A stretch of 64,000 nucleotides of DNA from Pseudoalteromonas ulvae UL12 (GCF_014925405.1 NZ_AQHJ01000022.1:191830-255829), one strand, 5' to 3'; positions 46,130 through 59,114 are shown, counted from the stretch's first letter. Program-made: numbers and translations. The notes: generated by a model not told the origin, from the letters alone.

Positions 46130-46745
46130 TGAGCACCTCGTTGATATGCGCAGCAGCCAACGAAGCCGCATGTTGCCAGTTTTGATCTGGGGTTAAACCC
46201 GAGCGCTTAGTCGGAACGAGTGAATGATCACCATTATTAATCCAATCCACAGTGACCGTTTTAGGGAGCGAAAGCGCACTGACAAACTCGCGATCCCCAA
46301 AGGTGTCGCGCTCCCCTTGAATCACAAATAAAGGTGCAAGGAGCTCAGAAAAATGGGCGGTGCGCAGTTTATCGTGTTTCCCCGGTGGATGAAACGGATA
46401 TCCGAATGCAATGACGCCTTTTACATGCCGCTCACAGGCTAATAACGAAGCTATACGTCCTCCCATTGATTTTCCGCCAATAAAAAGCGGTAAATCAGGC
46501 TCGGTTTGGCACAATATGTCATTAAAATATGCAATCAATTTATCGGCTTTTTGTGGAGGTTGCTTGCGCCCAAGCGCGATGGCTTTATCCATATATTCAA
46601 AATTAAATAATCCAACGTTTATCCCTAAATGAGCGAGTTTAGCCGCCATAGCTTGCATGAACTCAGACTCTTTGCCTGCCCCAGCACCATGGGCAAAAAT
46701 AAATTGAGCGCACGGCTCAGGGTGTTTAAACCACTGTATTGTCAT
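46122..46745 (-). CDS. alpha/beta-hydrolase-family protein
   Basis: 207 residues. HAAG-type oxyanion segment (FIFAHGAGAGKES) near 18, nucleophile elbow GKSMGGR (Ser near 94), a late acid in QGERDTFGD and His in NNGDHSL. This complete triad matches the KAT/dienelactone-hydrolase-like group of small cytosolic hydrolases. Substrate unknown. It shares its start base with the stop of the upstream regulator gene and overlaps DUF423, forming a run regulator-hydrolase-DUF423-rlmM. Confidence 0.82.
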   Translation of the reverse strand: MTIQWFKHPEPCAQFIFAHGAGAGKESEFMQAMAAKLAHLGINVGLFNFEYMDKAIALGRKQPPQKADKLIAYFNDILCQTEPDLPLFIGGKSMGGRIASLLACERHVKGVIAFGYPFHPPGKHDKLRTAHFSELLAPLFVIQGERDTFGDREFVSALSLPKTVTVDWINNGDHSLVPTKRSGLTPDQNWQHAASLAAAHINEVLNG

Positions 46746-47656
46746 TATTCTACAAATCCTGCTTCAATTTGTTCAACTTCAACCATGCTAAGCATCCACT
46801 CTTTAAACGAGACAATTTTACCTAACTCAGACTGCGACTCGCGGCACACTAAATAAAAGGCATTTTTACTCTCAAGGGTATGACTAAATGGAATCACTAA
46901 TCGGCCAGAGTCGATATCTGGGCGGGCTAACACACTGTTACCCAGCGCCACACCTTGGCCATGAATAGCCGCTTGCAGCACCATCGAGGAGTGACTAAAA
47001 ATCGGCCCCGCATTCACTTTAATATTACGTACCCCTGCTGTTTTCATCCACGTTTTCCAATTTTTTCGGGTGGTATCGTGTAACAGCGTATGTTTTTCTA
47101 AGTCATTGATATTGAATAATGGTTTAGGGCCATTTAATAACATTGGGCTGCACAATGGCACTAAATACTCAGTATGCAACTTATGAGTTTGCACACCATT
47201 CCAGTGACCTCGGCCATAATAAATCGCCACGTCGACATCATCGGTGAGTGAGTTTTCTTCGAGCTCTTGTGCTTTGATACGGATATCGATTTCAGGGTGA
47301 GCTTCATTAAATAAATTAAGCCGTGGGATCAGCCATTGAATGGCAAAACTAGGCGTCAAACTGACCGTAATCGACCCTTTTGCGCCGCGGGCAAGTAAAC
47401 GCTCAGTTGCATCCACCAACTGAGTAAAAATATCTTTAATATCAAGAAAATACGCTTGCCCTTCTTCGGTCAACAATAAAGAGCGATTTTTTCGTAAAAA
47501 AAGTTTTAACCCTAAATGTTCTTCTAGGGTTTTAATTTGGTGACTCACTGCTGCTTGTGTTACAAATAACTCTTCTGCCGCTTTTGTGAAACTGAGATTA
47601 CGTGCAGCTGCTTCAAAGGCCTTGAGTGCATTGAGCGGGGGTAATCGTCTAGACAT
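46745..47656 (-). CDS. LysR-type regulator, GcvA-like
   Basis: 303 residues. N-terminal winged HTH (about 8-66, LNALKAFEAAARNLSFTKAAEELFVTQAAVSHQI), dimerisation helix and a periplasmic-binding-like effector domain (about 92-295). The opening RLPPLNALKAFEAAARNLSF is characteristic of GcvA, which controls the glycine cleavage operon. The gcvTHP genes are not in the window, so the target is inferred. Probably autoregulated. Its stop abuts the hydrolase start. Confidence 0.85.
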   Translation of the reverse strand: MSRRLPPLNALKAFEAAARNLSFTKAAEELFVTQAAVSHQIKTLEEHLGLKLFLRKNRSLLLTEEGQAYFLDIKDIFTQLVDATERLLARGAKGSITVSLTPSFAIQWLIPRLNLFNEAHPEIDIRIKAQELEENSLTDDVDVAIYYGRGHWNGVQTHKLHTEYLVPLCSPMLLNGPKPLFNINDLEKHTLLHDTTRKNWKTWMKTAGVRNIKVNAGPIFSHSSMVLQAAIHGQGVALGNSVLARPDIDSGRLVIPFSHTLESKNAFYLVCRESQSELGKIVSFKEWMLSMVEVEQIEAGFVE

Positions 47657-47868
47657 GCCTGACCTGTTTTATTCATTAGTTTTTTTTATCTGACCGCATT
47701 ATAAATGATCGTTGTTAAAAGACAATTTATTTGCTTAATATTTACTCGAAGCCAAGGAAACCTCTCCAACCAAGAGTTTGGCCTATGTTGAATTTTGATA
47801 AATTTTAACTTAGCTAATACTTATGTCCCCAACTTGCATAAGTATTAGTATTGAATATCGAGGATGAT

Positions 47869-48135
47869 ATGAATACGTTTGCATTGTATATGGCATTGAG
47901 CTTAAGCCCCCTCCAAAGCGTTGTCGATACCCAGTCGGCTGATCTGCAAATCAAACAATTGGTGACCAACAGTCTGCAACAAGAGCTAACGCACAATTTT
48001 TCATTTACGATCAACACCGACCCACTGTTAATGCCCCCGCTGATCGAGCAATCAACGGCAACCAGTAAAGCAACAACAAAGATCAACCCAAACACTCAGC
48101 CAACATCAGCCGCATCATCACGCTTATCTGATTAA
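47869..48135 (+). CDS. small hypothetical protein, possibly exported
   Basis: 88 residues from ATG 47869, with GAGGATGAT just upstream (an ATG at 47851 adds 6). Starts MNTFALYMALSLSPLQSVV, a weak signal-like helix. The remainder is Thr/Ser/Gln/Pro-rich and low complexity (STATSKATTKINPNTQP). Not recognised. Divergent from the GcvA-like gene and convergent with kdsA, with a clean terminator after it, which supports a real transcription unit. Confidence 0.5.
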   Translation: MNTFALYMALSLSPLQSVVDTQSADLQIKQLVTNSLQQELTHNFSFTINTDPLLMPPLIEQSTATSKATTKINPNTQPTSAASSRLSD

Positions 48136-48157
48136 GCGTTAATGTATGGCAGGCACA

Positions 48158-48184
48158 AAAAAGGAGGCGTTTAGCCTCCATTTT
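48158..48184. terminator. bidirectional terminator
   Basis: GGAGGC-GTTTA-GCCTCC stem (48163-48179), flanked by A-run and T-run, between the small plus-strand gene and kdsA. Confidence 0.85.
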
Positions 48185-48219
48185 TATAACTACAATGCGT
48201 AATGATTGCTTACTCAGCT

Positions 48220-50332
<2,113 letters not shown>

Positions 50333-50352
50333 GTTATCTCCTAATTATTATT

Positions 50353-51147
50353 TTAATGCAGCGTATTATGCTGATATTCCATTTCTTCTAATTGATGTTG
50401 AATAAGCTCGGTAGCTGGATCATCAGGACATTCGCTGACAAAAAACTCAAAATCATCCCGAGCAATATTGTGGCAGTCGAGTTGGCGCAATAAATAACCA
50501 CGATCACGACGCTCATACGGATCATCCCCGATTAACTCCATCAGAAATTCAACACAATTGAGCGCGTCAGCATAGCGCTTTTCACTAATAAACGCCCACT
50601 TTTGATGGCCAACAAAGAGCTTAACCAAATCATCCGGTGGAATATGCTGAAAGTAATCGCTGGTTTCTTCATCACTGCCATTTTCAGGTTTGACATACCA
50701 TGTTTGATGCCCTGAAACGGGGTCAATAAAATACCCTTCTTGATCACTACAGATAACATGAATCACTAACTCACCATCTTCAACCACAATTTCAGAGGCA
50801 AACCCTGTCTCTGTTAGCACGTAATTGAGGATCATCGCTAACGCAAAGCTGCTCCCTGTCCGATACCCTAAAGCATAAGAGATCGTATTGAGTTTACTCT
50901 CTGCTATCGCTTGATTGGTGCCACTAAATGCCCATTCGCCATAAAATAAATCAACCACGCCATTGAGCGCTTCATCTGTATTAGGAAAACTATGACTTAC
51001 AGTGATCGCTTGTGCGACAAGTGTATCGAGCGTATCGAGACTGACCGATAAGTCGCACTCTGGCTGCCAATGACGCTCGACCTTTAAACAACTATAGATA
51101 GGCGTAAGATATTCATCTTCGTGCTCATCTAACCAAATATCTGACAT
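50353..51147 (-). CDS. SirB1-family transglutaminase-like/TPR protein
   Basis: 264 residues. N-terminal transglutaminase-like region (about 60-165, with GYRTGSSFALAMILNYVL and HVICSDQEGYFIDP) and a C-terminal TPR-like tail (about 185-260, YADALNCVEFLMEL ... DDFEFFV). The catalytic Cys of true transglutaminases appears to be absent, since Ser replaces it in GSSF. SirB1 is consistently found between prmC/sirB2 and kdsA. Role unknown. Confidence 0.85.
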   Translation of the reverse strand: MSDIWLDEHEDEYLTPIYSCLKVERHWQPECDLSVSLDTLDTLVAQAITVSHSFPNTDEALNGVVDLFYGEWAFSGTNQAIAESKLNTISYALGYRTGSSFALAMILNYVLTETGFASEIVVEDGELVIHVICSDQEGYFIDPVSGHQTWYVKPENGSDEETSDYFQHIPPDDLVKLFVGHQKWAFISEKRYADALNCVEFLMELIGDDPYERRDRGYLLRQLDCHNIARDDFEFFVSECPDDPATELIQHQLEEMEYQHNTLH

Positions 51148-51367
51148 GAATTTTGATACAACTCTAAATAATTCATAAAATGGCTACCAGTTTACCTTCT
51201 TTGCATAAGGCTTTCACCCCTGCGTAGCATAAAATCTGCTTTTTTCCAGTATTCAGGTTTGAGTGTGGGGGTGTTGATCTTTCAAGGTTGTTTTTGCTGC
51301 GAGTTGTTGTTCATTTATTCAAAGCAAACGATTCGACTAAAAAATTCAACCCGCCCTTGAGCCTAGA

Positions 51368-51745
51368 TTAAAAAAACACTGGGGTCTTCGTTCGCGCGAG
51401 GTAAACAATCAACCCTAAACACCCGGTCGCGAGCGCTAACAAGGTGTATTGCCTGTAAATGTGTGTTTGCTTTGCTAACACAAACCCAAGTCCAATATAA
51501 AGAAGTAAACAACAGAGTTTTTCGGCTAACCAAAGATGGGTAAACGGATCCCACTGAGTAAGGTAAAGAAGATACAGCCCGCTAAGTAATAAAGCTGTGT
51601 CAAAGCTGTGACTGAGCAGATAAATACCTCTATTACCGACGATTTTAAGTGAGAAAATTCGTGATAATGCACGCAAGTAAAAAAGCCCAACACTTAAGCT
51701 CAATAAGCTTACATGCACCACCTTAGCACTTGCGTAATCAAGCAT
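51368..51745 (-). CDS. SirB2-family membrane protein
   Basis: 125 residues, four membrane helices, starting MLDYASAKVVHVSLLSLSVGLFYLRAL, typical of SirB2 (invasion-gene-expression up-regulator family by name only). Four bases after the HD-GYP regulator gene. Separated from sirB1 by 220 bases that hold nothing recognisable. Confidence 0.85.
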   Translation of the reverse strand: MLDYASAKVVHVSLLSLSVGLFYLRALSRIFSLKIVGNRGIYLLSHSFDTALLLSGLYLLYLTQWDPFTHLWLAEKLCCLLLYIGLGFVLAKQTHIYRQYTLLALATGCLGLIVYLARTKTPVFF

Positions 51746-51748
51746 ACA

Positions 51749-53290
51749 TTAATCAGAGTAAACAGTCAGGATATGCTCATATTTGTCGATATTGGCAAGA
51801 AATATATCAACTAATTTAGGCTCGAAATGACGTCCGCGTTGCATGGTGATTTCTTCGACTACTTTATCGAGTGACCAAGCCGCTTTATAACAGCGTTCAT
51901 GGCGAAGTGCATCGTAGACATCGGCCAATGCGACAATACGACCAAAGATATGGATTTGCTCACCACTTTTACCTTCTGGGTATCCTGAACCATCCCATTT
52001 TTCGTGATGATCACGGGCCAGTAAAGCACCTGCTTGGATAATTGAACGGCGCGAATCTTTTAAAATCTCATGCCCTTTAAGCGCATGAGATTGCATCACT
52101 TGCCATTCTTGATCATCTAAACTGGCTGGTTTATGCAATATCGTGTCTGAAATGCCAATTTTACCCACATCATGCAGCGGAGCGGCATGTTTAAGGGTTT
52201 CGGCTTCTGCTTCAGTTAAACCATAATCACACGCCAGCTCATAAGAGATAAGCGAGACACGCTTCACATGATTACCCGTTTCTTCAGAGCGCTGCTCAAC
52301 AGCTTCACTTAAGCGATACACGATTTCGCGTTGTGTATCTTCTATCTCTGACTGTAATTGGACGTTTTCGTAAGCCACCTGCACATTTTGCGCAAAAATC
52401 TCAATTAAGTTTTTATGCACATTGTTAAGTTGCTTGGGGATCCCCGAAACATACAACATTGAATTATGGTTACAACGGCTTGAACAAAAGGCGAACAAGT
52501 AATTATCTTTGTATACGATAGTTTGTTTTTTTAACGCTTCATTACAGGCAGATAGTTGCTCACCTGACAACACATCTTCGATTCGTTTCCCTTCACTTTT
52601 CTCGAAATCTCCTTGGCCTGCAAAGACAACCAACTTAGGATCTGCATCATCAGGATTGCTGGCAACAAGTGAAGTTGCGTACATTGCTTCATCTACAGTG
52701 CCTAATATCGAGGTCAGCTGTTGCATCACACCATGGATAAAATTATCCATTGAATGAGCAGAGAAGATATTGCGAGAGGCGATAATAATTTTTTCTAACC
52801 CTTGGCGAGACTTTTCAATCGAAAGAATATCGCGATACGAGCGCAAGCTAGACATCACCACAGTGAACAATTTTTGTGCGGTTAATTCTGTTTTAGATTT
52901 GTAGTCATTGATATCGTAGTTCACGATAACTTGGCGTTCTGGCGCTTGCCCTGGTTGCCCTGTACGAAGGATAATTCGTGCATGGTAATTTTTCGCATCT
53001 TCACGAATAAACTGTGCGACTTTTAAGCCTGCGTCATCCGTTTCCATCACCACGTCGAGCAACACAATCGCAGCATCAGGATGTTGAACTATGATTTCTT
53101 TGGCTTCTTTGCCTGAATAAGCACTAATAAACTGGAGTTTCTTATCTTGAAATTCAAAGTCACTGAGCGCCAGTTTGGTGACTGCATGCACTTCTGGCTC
53201 ATCATCAACAATAATGATTTTCCAATACCCTTGATTGACTCGCTCTGCTGGCTTTTCGGGTTCTTCGGAAAATAAAAAGTCATTGGCCAT
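51749..53290 (-). CDS. response regulator with DUF3369 and HD-GYP c-di-GMP phosphodiesterase domains
   Basis: 513 residues. Receiver at about 23-150 (IIIVDDEP, phospho-Asp in VLLDVVMETDDAG, Lys in DYKSK), then DUF3369 (about 170-310), then HD-GYP (about 325-500). The metal and catalytic motifs are HDVGKIG, DHHEKWDGSGYPEG and RIVALADVYDAL. The GYP signature is intact, so it should hydrolyse cyclic di-GMP upon phosphorylation. No histidine kinase is adjacent. Inserted between prmC and sirB2, which are normally neighbours. Confidence 0.92.
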   Translation of the reverse strand: MANDFLFSEEPEKPAERVNQGYWKIIIVDDEPEVHAVTKLALSDFEFQDKKLQFISAYSGKEAKEIIVQHPDAAIVLLDVVMETDDAGLKVAQFIREDAKNYHARIILRTGQPGQAPERQVIVNYDINDYKSKTELTAQKLFTVVMSSLRSYRDILSIEKSRQGLEKIIIASRNIFSAHSMDNFIHGVMQQLTSILGTVDEAMYATSLVASNPDDADPKLVVFAGQGDFEKSEGKRIEDVLSGEQLSACNEALKKQTIVYKDNYLFAFCSSRCNHNSMLYVSGIPKQLNNVHKNLIEIFAQNVQVAYENVQLQSEIEDTQREIVYRLSEAVEQRSEETGNHVKRVSLISYELACDYGLTEAEAETLKHAAPLHDVGKIGISDTILHKPASLDDQEWQVMQSHALKGHEILKDSRRSIIQAGALLARDHHEKWDGSGYPEGKSGEQIHIFGRIVALADVYDALRHERCYKAAWSLDKVVEEITMQRGRHFEPKLVDIFLANIDKYEHILTVYSD

Positions 53291-53342
53291 GGTGCTTCCT
53301 TATTTAACTGCTATTGCTCAAGTTTCATTGAATATCATAGAC

Positions 53343-54185
53343 CTAAGTGTGCCACTGCGCTAGGGTGACGCGATCATTACCACCAAGATCTTTGATAGTG
53401 GTCACCTCTTTATATGCCATTTTCGTAAAGATTGCACTTACTTGTTGCGCTTGGTCATAGCCATGTTCAATCAATAAGTAACCACCCGTCTGCAGGTGAT
53501 CTCTGGCATCGCTCACAATTGTGGTGATATCTGCTAAACCATCATCAGGTGCAACTAACGCGGATAATGGCTCGAACCTGACGTCACCTTGCGCTAAATG
53601 TGGGTCATCTTGTTCTATATACGGCGGGTTAGAAACTATCAGATCAAATTTTTGTCCCGCAAACGCGCTGAACCAATTACTTTGTACAAACGAGGCATTG
53701 TCTATAGACAAATTTGTTTGATTTGTAACAGCTAGTTCAACCGCAGCTTCGATGCGATCACAACCAACAACGTGCCAAGATGGCTGCTCTGATGCAAGTG
53801 CCAACGCGATAGCGCCTGTCCCGGTGCCCAAGTCTAATACTTTGGCTGTTTGATTGATTGGCAGGTTCAGTGCAGCTTCGACTAAGGTTTCAGTATCTGG
53901 ACGAGGAATGAGTGTATCTGGTGTTACTTTAAGTTTTAAACTCCAAAACTCACGATAGCCGATAATATGAGCAATAGGCTCGCCCGCTAAACGGCGCTGT
54001 AAATAAGTGTCGAATTGCTGCAGTTGCTCGAATGTTAATAAGCTATCTGGCCAAGTAAATAAATAGCTTCGCGGTTTGTCCAATACATCGAGCAATAATA
54101 CTTGGGCATCAAGTTTTGCGGTTTCACTGATGCGTGCAAAAGCATTGGCGCCATCGGCCAATGCTTTTTCAACAGAAATGGTCAC
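53343..54185 (-). CDS. prmC: peptide chain release factor N5-glutamine methyltransferase PrmC
   Basis: 280 residues. N-terminal helical domain (about 1-90) and Rossmann methyltransferase domain with VLDLGTGTGAIALALA (SAM) and the catalytic NPPY (SNPPYIEQDDPHL). It methylates the Gln of the GGQ motif in RF1/RF2. Two bases after prfA, in the conserved order hemA-prfA-prmC. Confidence 0.95.
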   Translation of the reverse strand: MTISVEKALADGANAFARISETAKLDAQVLLLDVLDKPRSYLFTWPDSLLTFEQLQQFDTYLQRRLAGEPIAHIIGYREFWSLKLKVTPDTLIPRPDTETLVEAALNLPINQTAKVLDLGTGTGAIALALASEQPSWHVVGCDRIEAAVELAVTNQTNLSIDNASFVQSNWFSAFAGQKFDLIVSNPPYIEQDDPHLAQGDVRFEPLSALVAPDDGLADITTIVSDARDHLQTGGYLLIEHGYDQAQQVSAIFTKMAYKEVTTIKDLGGNDRVTLAQWHT

Positions 54186-54187
54186 GA

Positions 54188-55273
54188 TTAATCGTCACTC
54201 ATGGCAGCCAATAAGTCGGCCTGATGCTCTTGAACTAATGGATCGATAACAGGCGATAGGTCACCACCGACGATTTCATTCAATTTATAGAGGGTTAAAT
54301 TAATGCGGTGATCCGTAATACGCCCTTGCGGGTAGTTGTAAGTACGAATACGTTCTGAGCGGTCACCACTGCCAACTAGATTACGACGCTGGGTTGCTTC
54401 TTCTGCTTGACGCTTTTCATCTTCAGCTTGTTGCAAACGTGATGCAAGTACTGACATCGCTTTAGCACGGTTTTTATGCTGTGAACGCTCATCCTGACAT
54501 TCAACCACGACCCCTGTTGGGATATGGGTAATACGAATAGCAGAATCAGTTTTATTAACGTGCTGACCACCCGCCCCTGAGGCACGGAATGTATCAACCT
54601 TAATATCTGCCGAATTGATTTCGATTGCTTCGGCTTCTGGAATTTCAGGCATTACAGCAACGGTACATGCAGAAGTATGAACCCGTCCCTGTGATTCAGT
54701 TTCTGGAACACGTTGCACGCGGTGCGCGCCAGACTCAAATTTCAATTTACCGTAAACACCATTACCAACAATATTGGCAATCACTTCACGGTAGCCACCA
54801 TGTTCACCTTCATTGGCACTAACGATTTCAACTTTCCACTTTTGGATTTCAGCAAAGCGGCTGTACATACGGAATAAATCACCCGCAAAAATAGCGGCTT
54901 CATCACCACCAGTACCAGCTCGGACTTCTAAATAGACGTTGTTGTCATCTTTTGGATCTTTTGGCAACATAAGTACTTGCAAATCGTCTTCTAATACTTC
55001 TATTTGTGCTTTGGCTGCTTTAAATTCTTCTTGGGCCATTTCTCGGATTTCAGGATCACTGTCTTTTAGCATTTCTTCTGCTGTCTCGACATCTTCTTCA
55101 GCTTGACGATACGCATTAAACGCTTTAGTGACATCTTCAAGCTCAGAGTATTCTTTTGATAAGGCACGGAAACGATCTTGGTCGCTAATCACACTTGGAT
55201 CACTCAGTAACGCTTGGACTTCTTCATAACGCTCAACCAGCGTTTCTAACTTGCGATAAACGGATTCTTTCAT
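54188..55273 (-). CDS. prfA: peptide chain release factor 1
   Basis: 361 residues, standard RF1 length. N-terminal helical domain, stop-codon-recognition domain and the catalytic loop [18 protein letters not shown] (GGQ near 235). RF1-specific C-terminal [16 protein letters not shown]. Terminates translation at UAA/UAG. Substrate of the downstream PrmC. Eight bases after hemA. Confidence 0.96.
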   Translation of the reverse strand: MKESVYRKLETLVERYEEVQALLSDPSVISDQDRFRALSKEYSELEDVTKAFNAYRQAEEDVETAEEMLKDSDPEIREMAQEEFKAAKAQIEVLEDDLQVLMLPKDPKDDNNVYLEVRAGTGGDEAAIFAGDLFRMYSRFAEIQKWKVEIVSANEGEHGGYREVIANIVGNGVYGKLKFESGAHRVQRVPETESQGRVHTSACTVAVMPEIPEAEAIEINSADIKVDTFRASGAGGQHVNKTDSAIRITHIPTGVVVECQDERSQHKNRAKAMSVLASRLQQAEDEKRQAEEATQRRNLVGSGDRSERIRTYNYPQGRITDHRINLTLYKLNEIVGGDLSPVIDPLVQEHQADLLAAMSDD

Positions 55274-55281
55274 TTATTTGC

Positions 55282-56538
55282 CTATTGGGGTTCAATACCT
55301 AAAATTTTTCTCAACTGCGCCAATTCAGACAATTCACCGGCTTCTGCGGCTTCTTTAATTGCTGTAGTTGGTGCATGCATCATGCGATTGCTAAATTTGT
55401 TGGCAAATTCTAGCAATACTTTGTCGGCTGGTTTGCCAGCTAGCAATTGTTGCTGTGCTTTTTGTAATAAGGCTTGCTTTATCGTTTCGGTTTCTTCACG
55501 GTAAAGCTTAATTACATCAACAGAGCCAAGCGAGTTTAACCATAACCTAAACTCTTCCACCCGTTCAGTAATGATTGCTTGGGCTTCTTCGGCTGCTTTT
55601 TCTCGTGATGCCATATTTTCGCTGACAATTGCTTGTAAGTCATCAACTGTATACAAATATGCATCATCTAATTCTGACACTTGGCTTTCGATATCTCGCG
55701 GTACAGCAATATCGATAAACAGCATAGGTTTATATCGACGCGCTTTAAGCGCTTGTTCTACCACGCCTTTACCTATAATTGGTAACGTACTAGCTGTAGA
55801 ACTGATAATAATATCTGACTTAATCAACTGCTCGGGCACTTGGGCAAGGGAAATAACATGTGCAGAAAATTCGTCCGCTAAGTTTTGCGCTCGAGCCACA
55901 GTGCGGTTTGCGACTGTCATACGTGCTGAACCATTTTGATGTAAATGACGCGCAACTAATTCAATCGTTTCTCCGGCACCGATTAACAACACATTGGTTT
56001 TGTCTAATTTCCCATAGATATGCTTAGCTAAACTCACCGCAGCGTAAGCAACAGACACCGCACTTGCGCCTATGTCAGTTTCTGTTCTGACTTGTTTTGC
56101 CACTGCAAAGGTTTTTTGAAATAAACGCTCCAGTATCACATCCACGGCTTTAAAGGATTTAGCGCTAGTGTACGCTTGTTTAATCTGTCCAAGAATTTGC
56201 GGCTCACCCAACACCAAAGAATCAAGCCCACACGCAACCCGCATTAAATGATTAATAGCATCATCATCACGGTAACAATAAGTATGTTTGGCTAATTCGA
56301 CCGCATCAAGGTGATGGAATTGCGCTAACCACTCTAATAGTGTTTGGGTATCTGCGCCCTCAAGGCTACAATAGATTTCGGTTCGATTACAGGTAGACAC
56401 AATCACAGACTCCAAAACTAAATTGGCTTGCTGTAATTGTTGCTGTGCAACGCTTAACTGCTCTGTAGAAAACGCGACTTTTTCGCGCAATTCAACAGGA
56501 GCTGTTTTATGATTTATGCCTAGTGCAACTATAGTCAT
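55282..56538 (-). CDS. hemA: glutamyl-tRNA reductase
   Basis: 418 residues. Catalytic Cys50 in VSTCNRTEIYC. Substrate motif SLVLGEPQILGQIK, NADPH domain VLLIGAGETIELVARHL, and dimerisation helices in the last 100 residues. First committed step of C5-pathway haem synthesis: reduces glutamyl-tRNA to glutamate-1-semialdehyde. First gene of the operon; divergent from lolB across an 85-base region. Confidence 0.96.
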   Translation of the reverse strand: MTIVALGINHKTAPVELREKVAFSTEQLSVAQQQLQQANLVLESVIVSTCNRTEIYCSLEGADTQTLLEWLAQFHHLDAVELAKHTYCYRDDDAINHLMRVACGLDSLVLGEPQILGQIKQAYTSAKSFKAVDVILERLFQKTFAVAKQVRTETDIGASAVSVAYAAVSLAKHIYGKLDKTNVLLIGAGETIELVARHLHQNGSARMTVANRTVARAQNLADEFSAHVISLAQVPEQLIKSDIIISSTASTLPIIGKGVVEQALKARRYKPMLFIDIAVPRDIESQVSELDDAYLYTVDDLQAIVSENMASREKAAEEAQAIITERVEEFRLWLNSLGSVDVIKLYREETETIKQALLQKAQQQLLAGKPADKVLLEFANKFSNRMMHAPTTAIKEAAEAGELSELAQLRKILGIEPQ

Positions 56539-56623
56539 AGTGCCAAAAAATCGCCTAACCGAGTATGAAAGCGAATAATTTTACGAAAATCAAGCGAATA
56601 AGGAAAGTAAGGAACGTAAATAG

Positions 56624-57211
56624 ATGCGATTACATTTGATTTTTATCATCTTTTTTTTATTTATCACAGGTTGTGCGAGTCAAAAACCGTCATTAACTGT
56701 GCCTCACCCTGATTGGAAGTCCCGATTAGAACAACAAACTGAGTGGCAAGTTGCTGGAAAATTAGCCTTTATTAGTCCTGAAAAACGCCAATCAGTAAAT
56801 TTCAATTGGCATAATCAAGCAACCTCAAGCAAGTTAGCTTTAACGACGTTTATTGGCAGTCATGTGCTGACTTTGGAGCAATTTGACGACCATGCCACTT
56901 TATTGATGAAAGGTGAAACACACAGCGCCCAAAATGCCCAACAGTTGTTATATCAATTAACCGGCATGATGCTGCCCATTGATAATGCTCCAAACTGGTT
57001 AAAAGGCGTCCAACATCAGAGCAACAGCGAGTTTGATCAATTAGGTCGTGCGACTAAAGGTTCGGTGATTAATCAATTTGGGCAAATCTGGCACATTGAC
57101 TATCAGCATTTTCAATTAGTCAATGGCCTATGGGTACCCGATAAACTCACTTTAAGTCATCAGACCATTAAAGTTAAAATTCAAATTTATTCTTGGCAGT
57201 TTAAATCATGA
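56624..57211 (+). CDS. lolB: outer-membrane lipoprotein LolB
   Basis: 195 residues. Signal [17 protein letters not shown] with lipid-modified Cys17, then mature LolB with [23 protein letters not shown] and late WHIDYQHF. It receives lipoproteins from LolA and inserts them into the outer membrane. The stop overlaps the ispE start by 4 bases. Gene order hemA<>lolB-ispE-prs is conserved in gammaproteobacteria. Confidence 0.93.
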   Translation: MRLHLIFIIFFLFITGCASQKPSLTVPHPDWKSRLEQQTEWQVAGKLAFISPEKRQSVNFNWHNQATSSKLALTTFIGSHVLTLEQFDDHATLLMKGETHSAQNAQQLLYQLTGMMLPIDNAPNWLKGVQHQSNSEFDQLGRATKGSVINQFGQIWHIDYQHFQLVNGLWVPDKLTLSHQTIKVKIQIYSWQFKS

Positions 57212-58059
57212 CCTCTCTTTCATTAATTGCTCCAGCAAAACTTAATTTATTTCTTCATATTAATGGTCGCCGAGCAGATGGCTACCATGAGCTTGAAACT
57301 TTATTTGTTTTTTTAAATTATGGCGACCAGCTGGATTTCACTGTCAATCCGAATGGTCAAATCCAGCTAAGCTGCGATAATCAGGCACTGGCTAATAATG
57401 ATAATTTGATTATCAAAGCGGCACGTGCGCTAAAAGAGCACAGCCATGCACTCTTAGGCGTTGATATTCATCTAACAAAACGTTTGCCGATGGGTGGCGG
57501 TGTCGGCGGAGGCTCCTCTGATGCGGCAACCACTTTATTGGCGCTCAATCAATTATGGCAATGTGGTTACACCTTGGATCAATTGGCCGAAATTGGCTTA
57601 ACACTCGGTGCTGATGTGCCTGTTTTTGTTAGGGGTTTTGCGGCTATTGCACATGGGATCGGTGAGCAGCTTGAAGCCGTTGACCTCCCGCCAAGTTGGT
57701 ATCTGGTTGTGCACCCAAATGTGCATATTTCTACCCAAGCTATTTTCACACACCCAGACTTGCCTCGTGACACACCGAAATTATCCGGACCTTGGCAATC
57801 AGCAAAATTGTATAATGATTGTGAATCTCTAGTGAAAAAGCTTGCTCCCGAGGTTGAAAAGACCCTACTGTGGTTGTTAGAATACGCGCCGTCAAGAATG
57901 ACAGGCACAGGTGCTTGCTGTTTTGCTTCTTTTGCCGAAGAAGCTGACGCATTAAAAGCGCTCAATGCCTTGCCAGCACATTGGCAAGGATTTGTTGCCC
58001 AAAGCGTTAATCTGTCTCCAGCACATTTGGAGCTAAACGCTAAACTAAACTTACTCTAG
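57208..58059 (+). CDS. ispE: 4-diphosphocytidyl-2-C-methyl-D-erythritol kinase
   Basis: 283 residues, GHMP kinase. Opening [25 protein letters not shown] loop [22 protein letters not shown] (about 93-114). C-terminal [12 protein letters not shown]. Phosphorylates CDP-ME in the MEP isoprenoid pathway. Translationally coupled to lolB, and 63 bases before prs. Confidence 0.96.
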   Translation: MTSLSLIAPAKLNLFLHINGRRADGYHELETLFVFLNYGDQLDFTVNPNGQIQLSCDNQALANNDNLIIKAARALKEHSHALLGVDIHLTKRLPMGGGVGGGSSDAATTLLALNQLWQCGYTLDQLAEIGLTLGADVPVFVRGFAAIAHGIGEQLEAVDLPPSWYLVVHPNVHISTQAIFTHPDLPRDTPKLSGPWQSAKLYNDCESLVKKLAPEVEKTLLWLLEYAPSRMTGTGACCFASFAEEADALKALNALPAHWQGFVAQSVNLSPAHLELNAKLNLL

Positions 58060-58131
58060 TTATTTCGGTGTTATACTATGACTCCGATCTAACCCAAAAT
58101 TCAGTGCCTGAGGAAACCTACCGTGCCGGAC

Positions 58132-59070
58132 ATGAAGCTCTTCGCTGGTAATGCAACACCTGAGCTAGCTCAAAAAGTTGCTAAGCGTTTATATATTGAA
58201 TTAGGTGATGCCGAAGTTGGTCGTTTTAGCGACGGCGAAATCAGTGTTCAAATTAATGAGAATGTACGTGGCTCGGATGTATTCATCATCCAATCTACGT
58301 GTGCACCTACAAATGATAACTTAATGGAACTCATCGTAATGGTTGACGCCTTACGTCGTGCTTCAGCAGGTCGTATTACTGCTGTGATTCCATACTTTGG
58401 TTATTCGCGTCAAGATCGTCGTGTTCGTTCAGCAAGGGTTCCAATTACCGCTAAAGTAGTTGCTGATTTCCTTTCAAGTGTCGGTGTTGACCGTGTTTTA
58501 ACGGTTGATTTACACGCAGAACAAATTCAAGGTTTCTTTGATGTGCCTGTTGATAATGTTTTCGGTAGCCCGGTGTTACTTGAAGACATGAAAGCAAAGA
58601 ACTTCACAGACGTTGTAGTGGTATCACCTGATATTGGTGGTGTTGTTCGTGCTCGTGCCATTGCAAAATTATTAAATGATACTGACTTAGCCATTATTGA
58701 TAAACGTCGTCCTCGTGCCAACGTTTCTCAGGTTATGCACATCATTGGTGATGTTGAAGGTCGTGATTGTGTCATTGTTGATGACATGATTGATACTGGT
58801 GGGACCTTATGTAAAGCGGCAGAAGCCCTAAAAGAGCATGGTGCTAAGCGTGTATTTGCTTACGCTACTCACCCTATTTTATCGGGTAACGCTGCTGAGA
58901 ACATTCGAAATTCAGTCATCGACCAAGTGATTGTAACTGACTCAGTACCATTATCTGATGAAATCAAAGCACTTGATAAAGTCAAGGTCTTAACCTTAGC
59001 AGACATGCTTGCTGAAACGATCCGTCGTATTAGCAATGAAGAGTCTATTTCTGCGATGTTTGAGCACTAA
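58132..59070 (+). CDS. prs: ribose-phosphate pyrophosphokinase
   Basis: 312 residues from ATG 58132 ([17 protein letters not shown]), the family start. A GTG at 58123 would add 3 residues (MPD) and cannot be excluded, since GAGGAAA lies 14 bases before it. Motifs: [24 protein letters not shown] and the PRPP loop [13 protein letters not shown]. Makes PRPP from ribose-5-phosphate and ATP for nucleotide, His and Trp synthesis. Followed by a strong terminator. Confidence 0.95.
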   Translation: MKLFAGNATPELAQKVAKRLYIELGDAEVGRFSDGEISVQINENVRGSDVFIIQSTCAPTNDNLMELIVMVDALRRASAGRITAVIPYFGYSRQDRRVRSARVPITAKVVADFLSSVGVDRVLTVDLHAEQIQGFFDVPVDNVFGSPVLLEDMKAKNFTDVVVVSPDIGGVVRARAIAKLLNDTDLAIIDKRRPRANVSQVMHIIGDVEGRDCVIVDDMIDTGGTLCKAAEALKEHGAKRVFAYATHPILSGNAAENIRNSVIDQVIVTDSVPLSDEIKALDKVKVLTLADMLAETIRRISNEESISAMFEH

Positions 59071-59082
59071 GTTCAAACATAA

Positions 59083-59114
59083 TTAAAAAAAGCGCTGCCT
59101 TGCAGCGCTTTTTT
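59083..59114 (+). terminator. prs terminator
   Basis: AAAAAAGCGCTGC-CTT-GCAGCGCTTTTTT stem and T-run, just after the prs stop. Ends the lolB-ispE-prs unit. Confidence 0.92.
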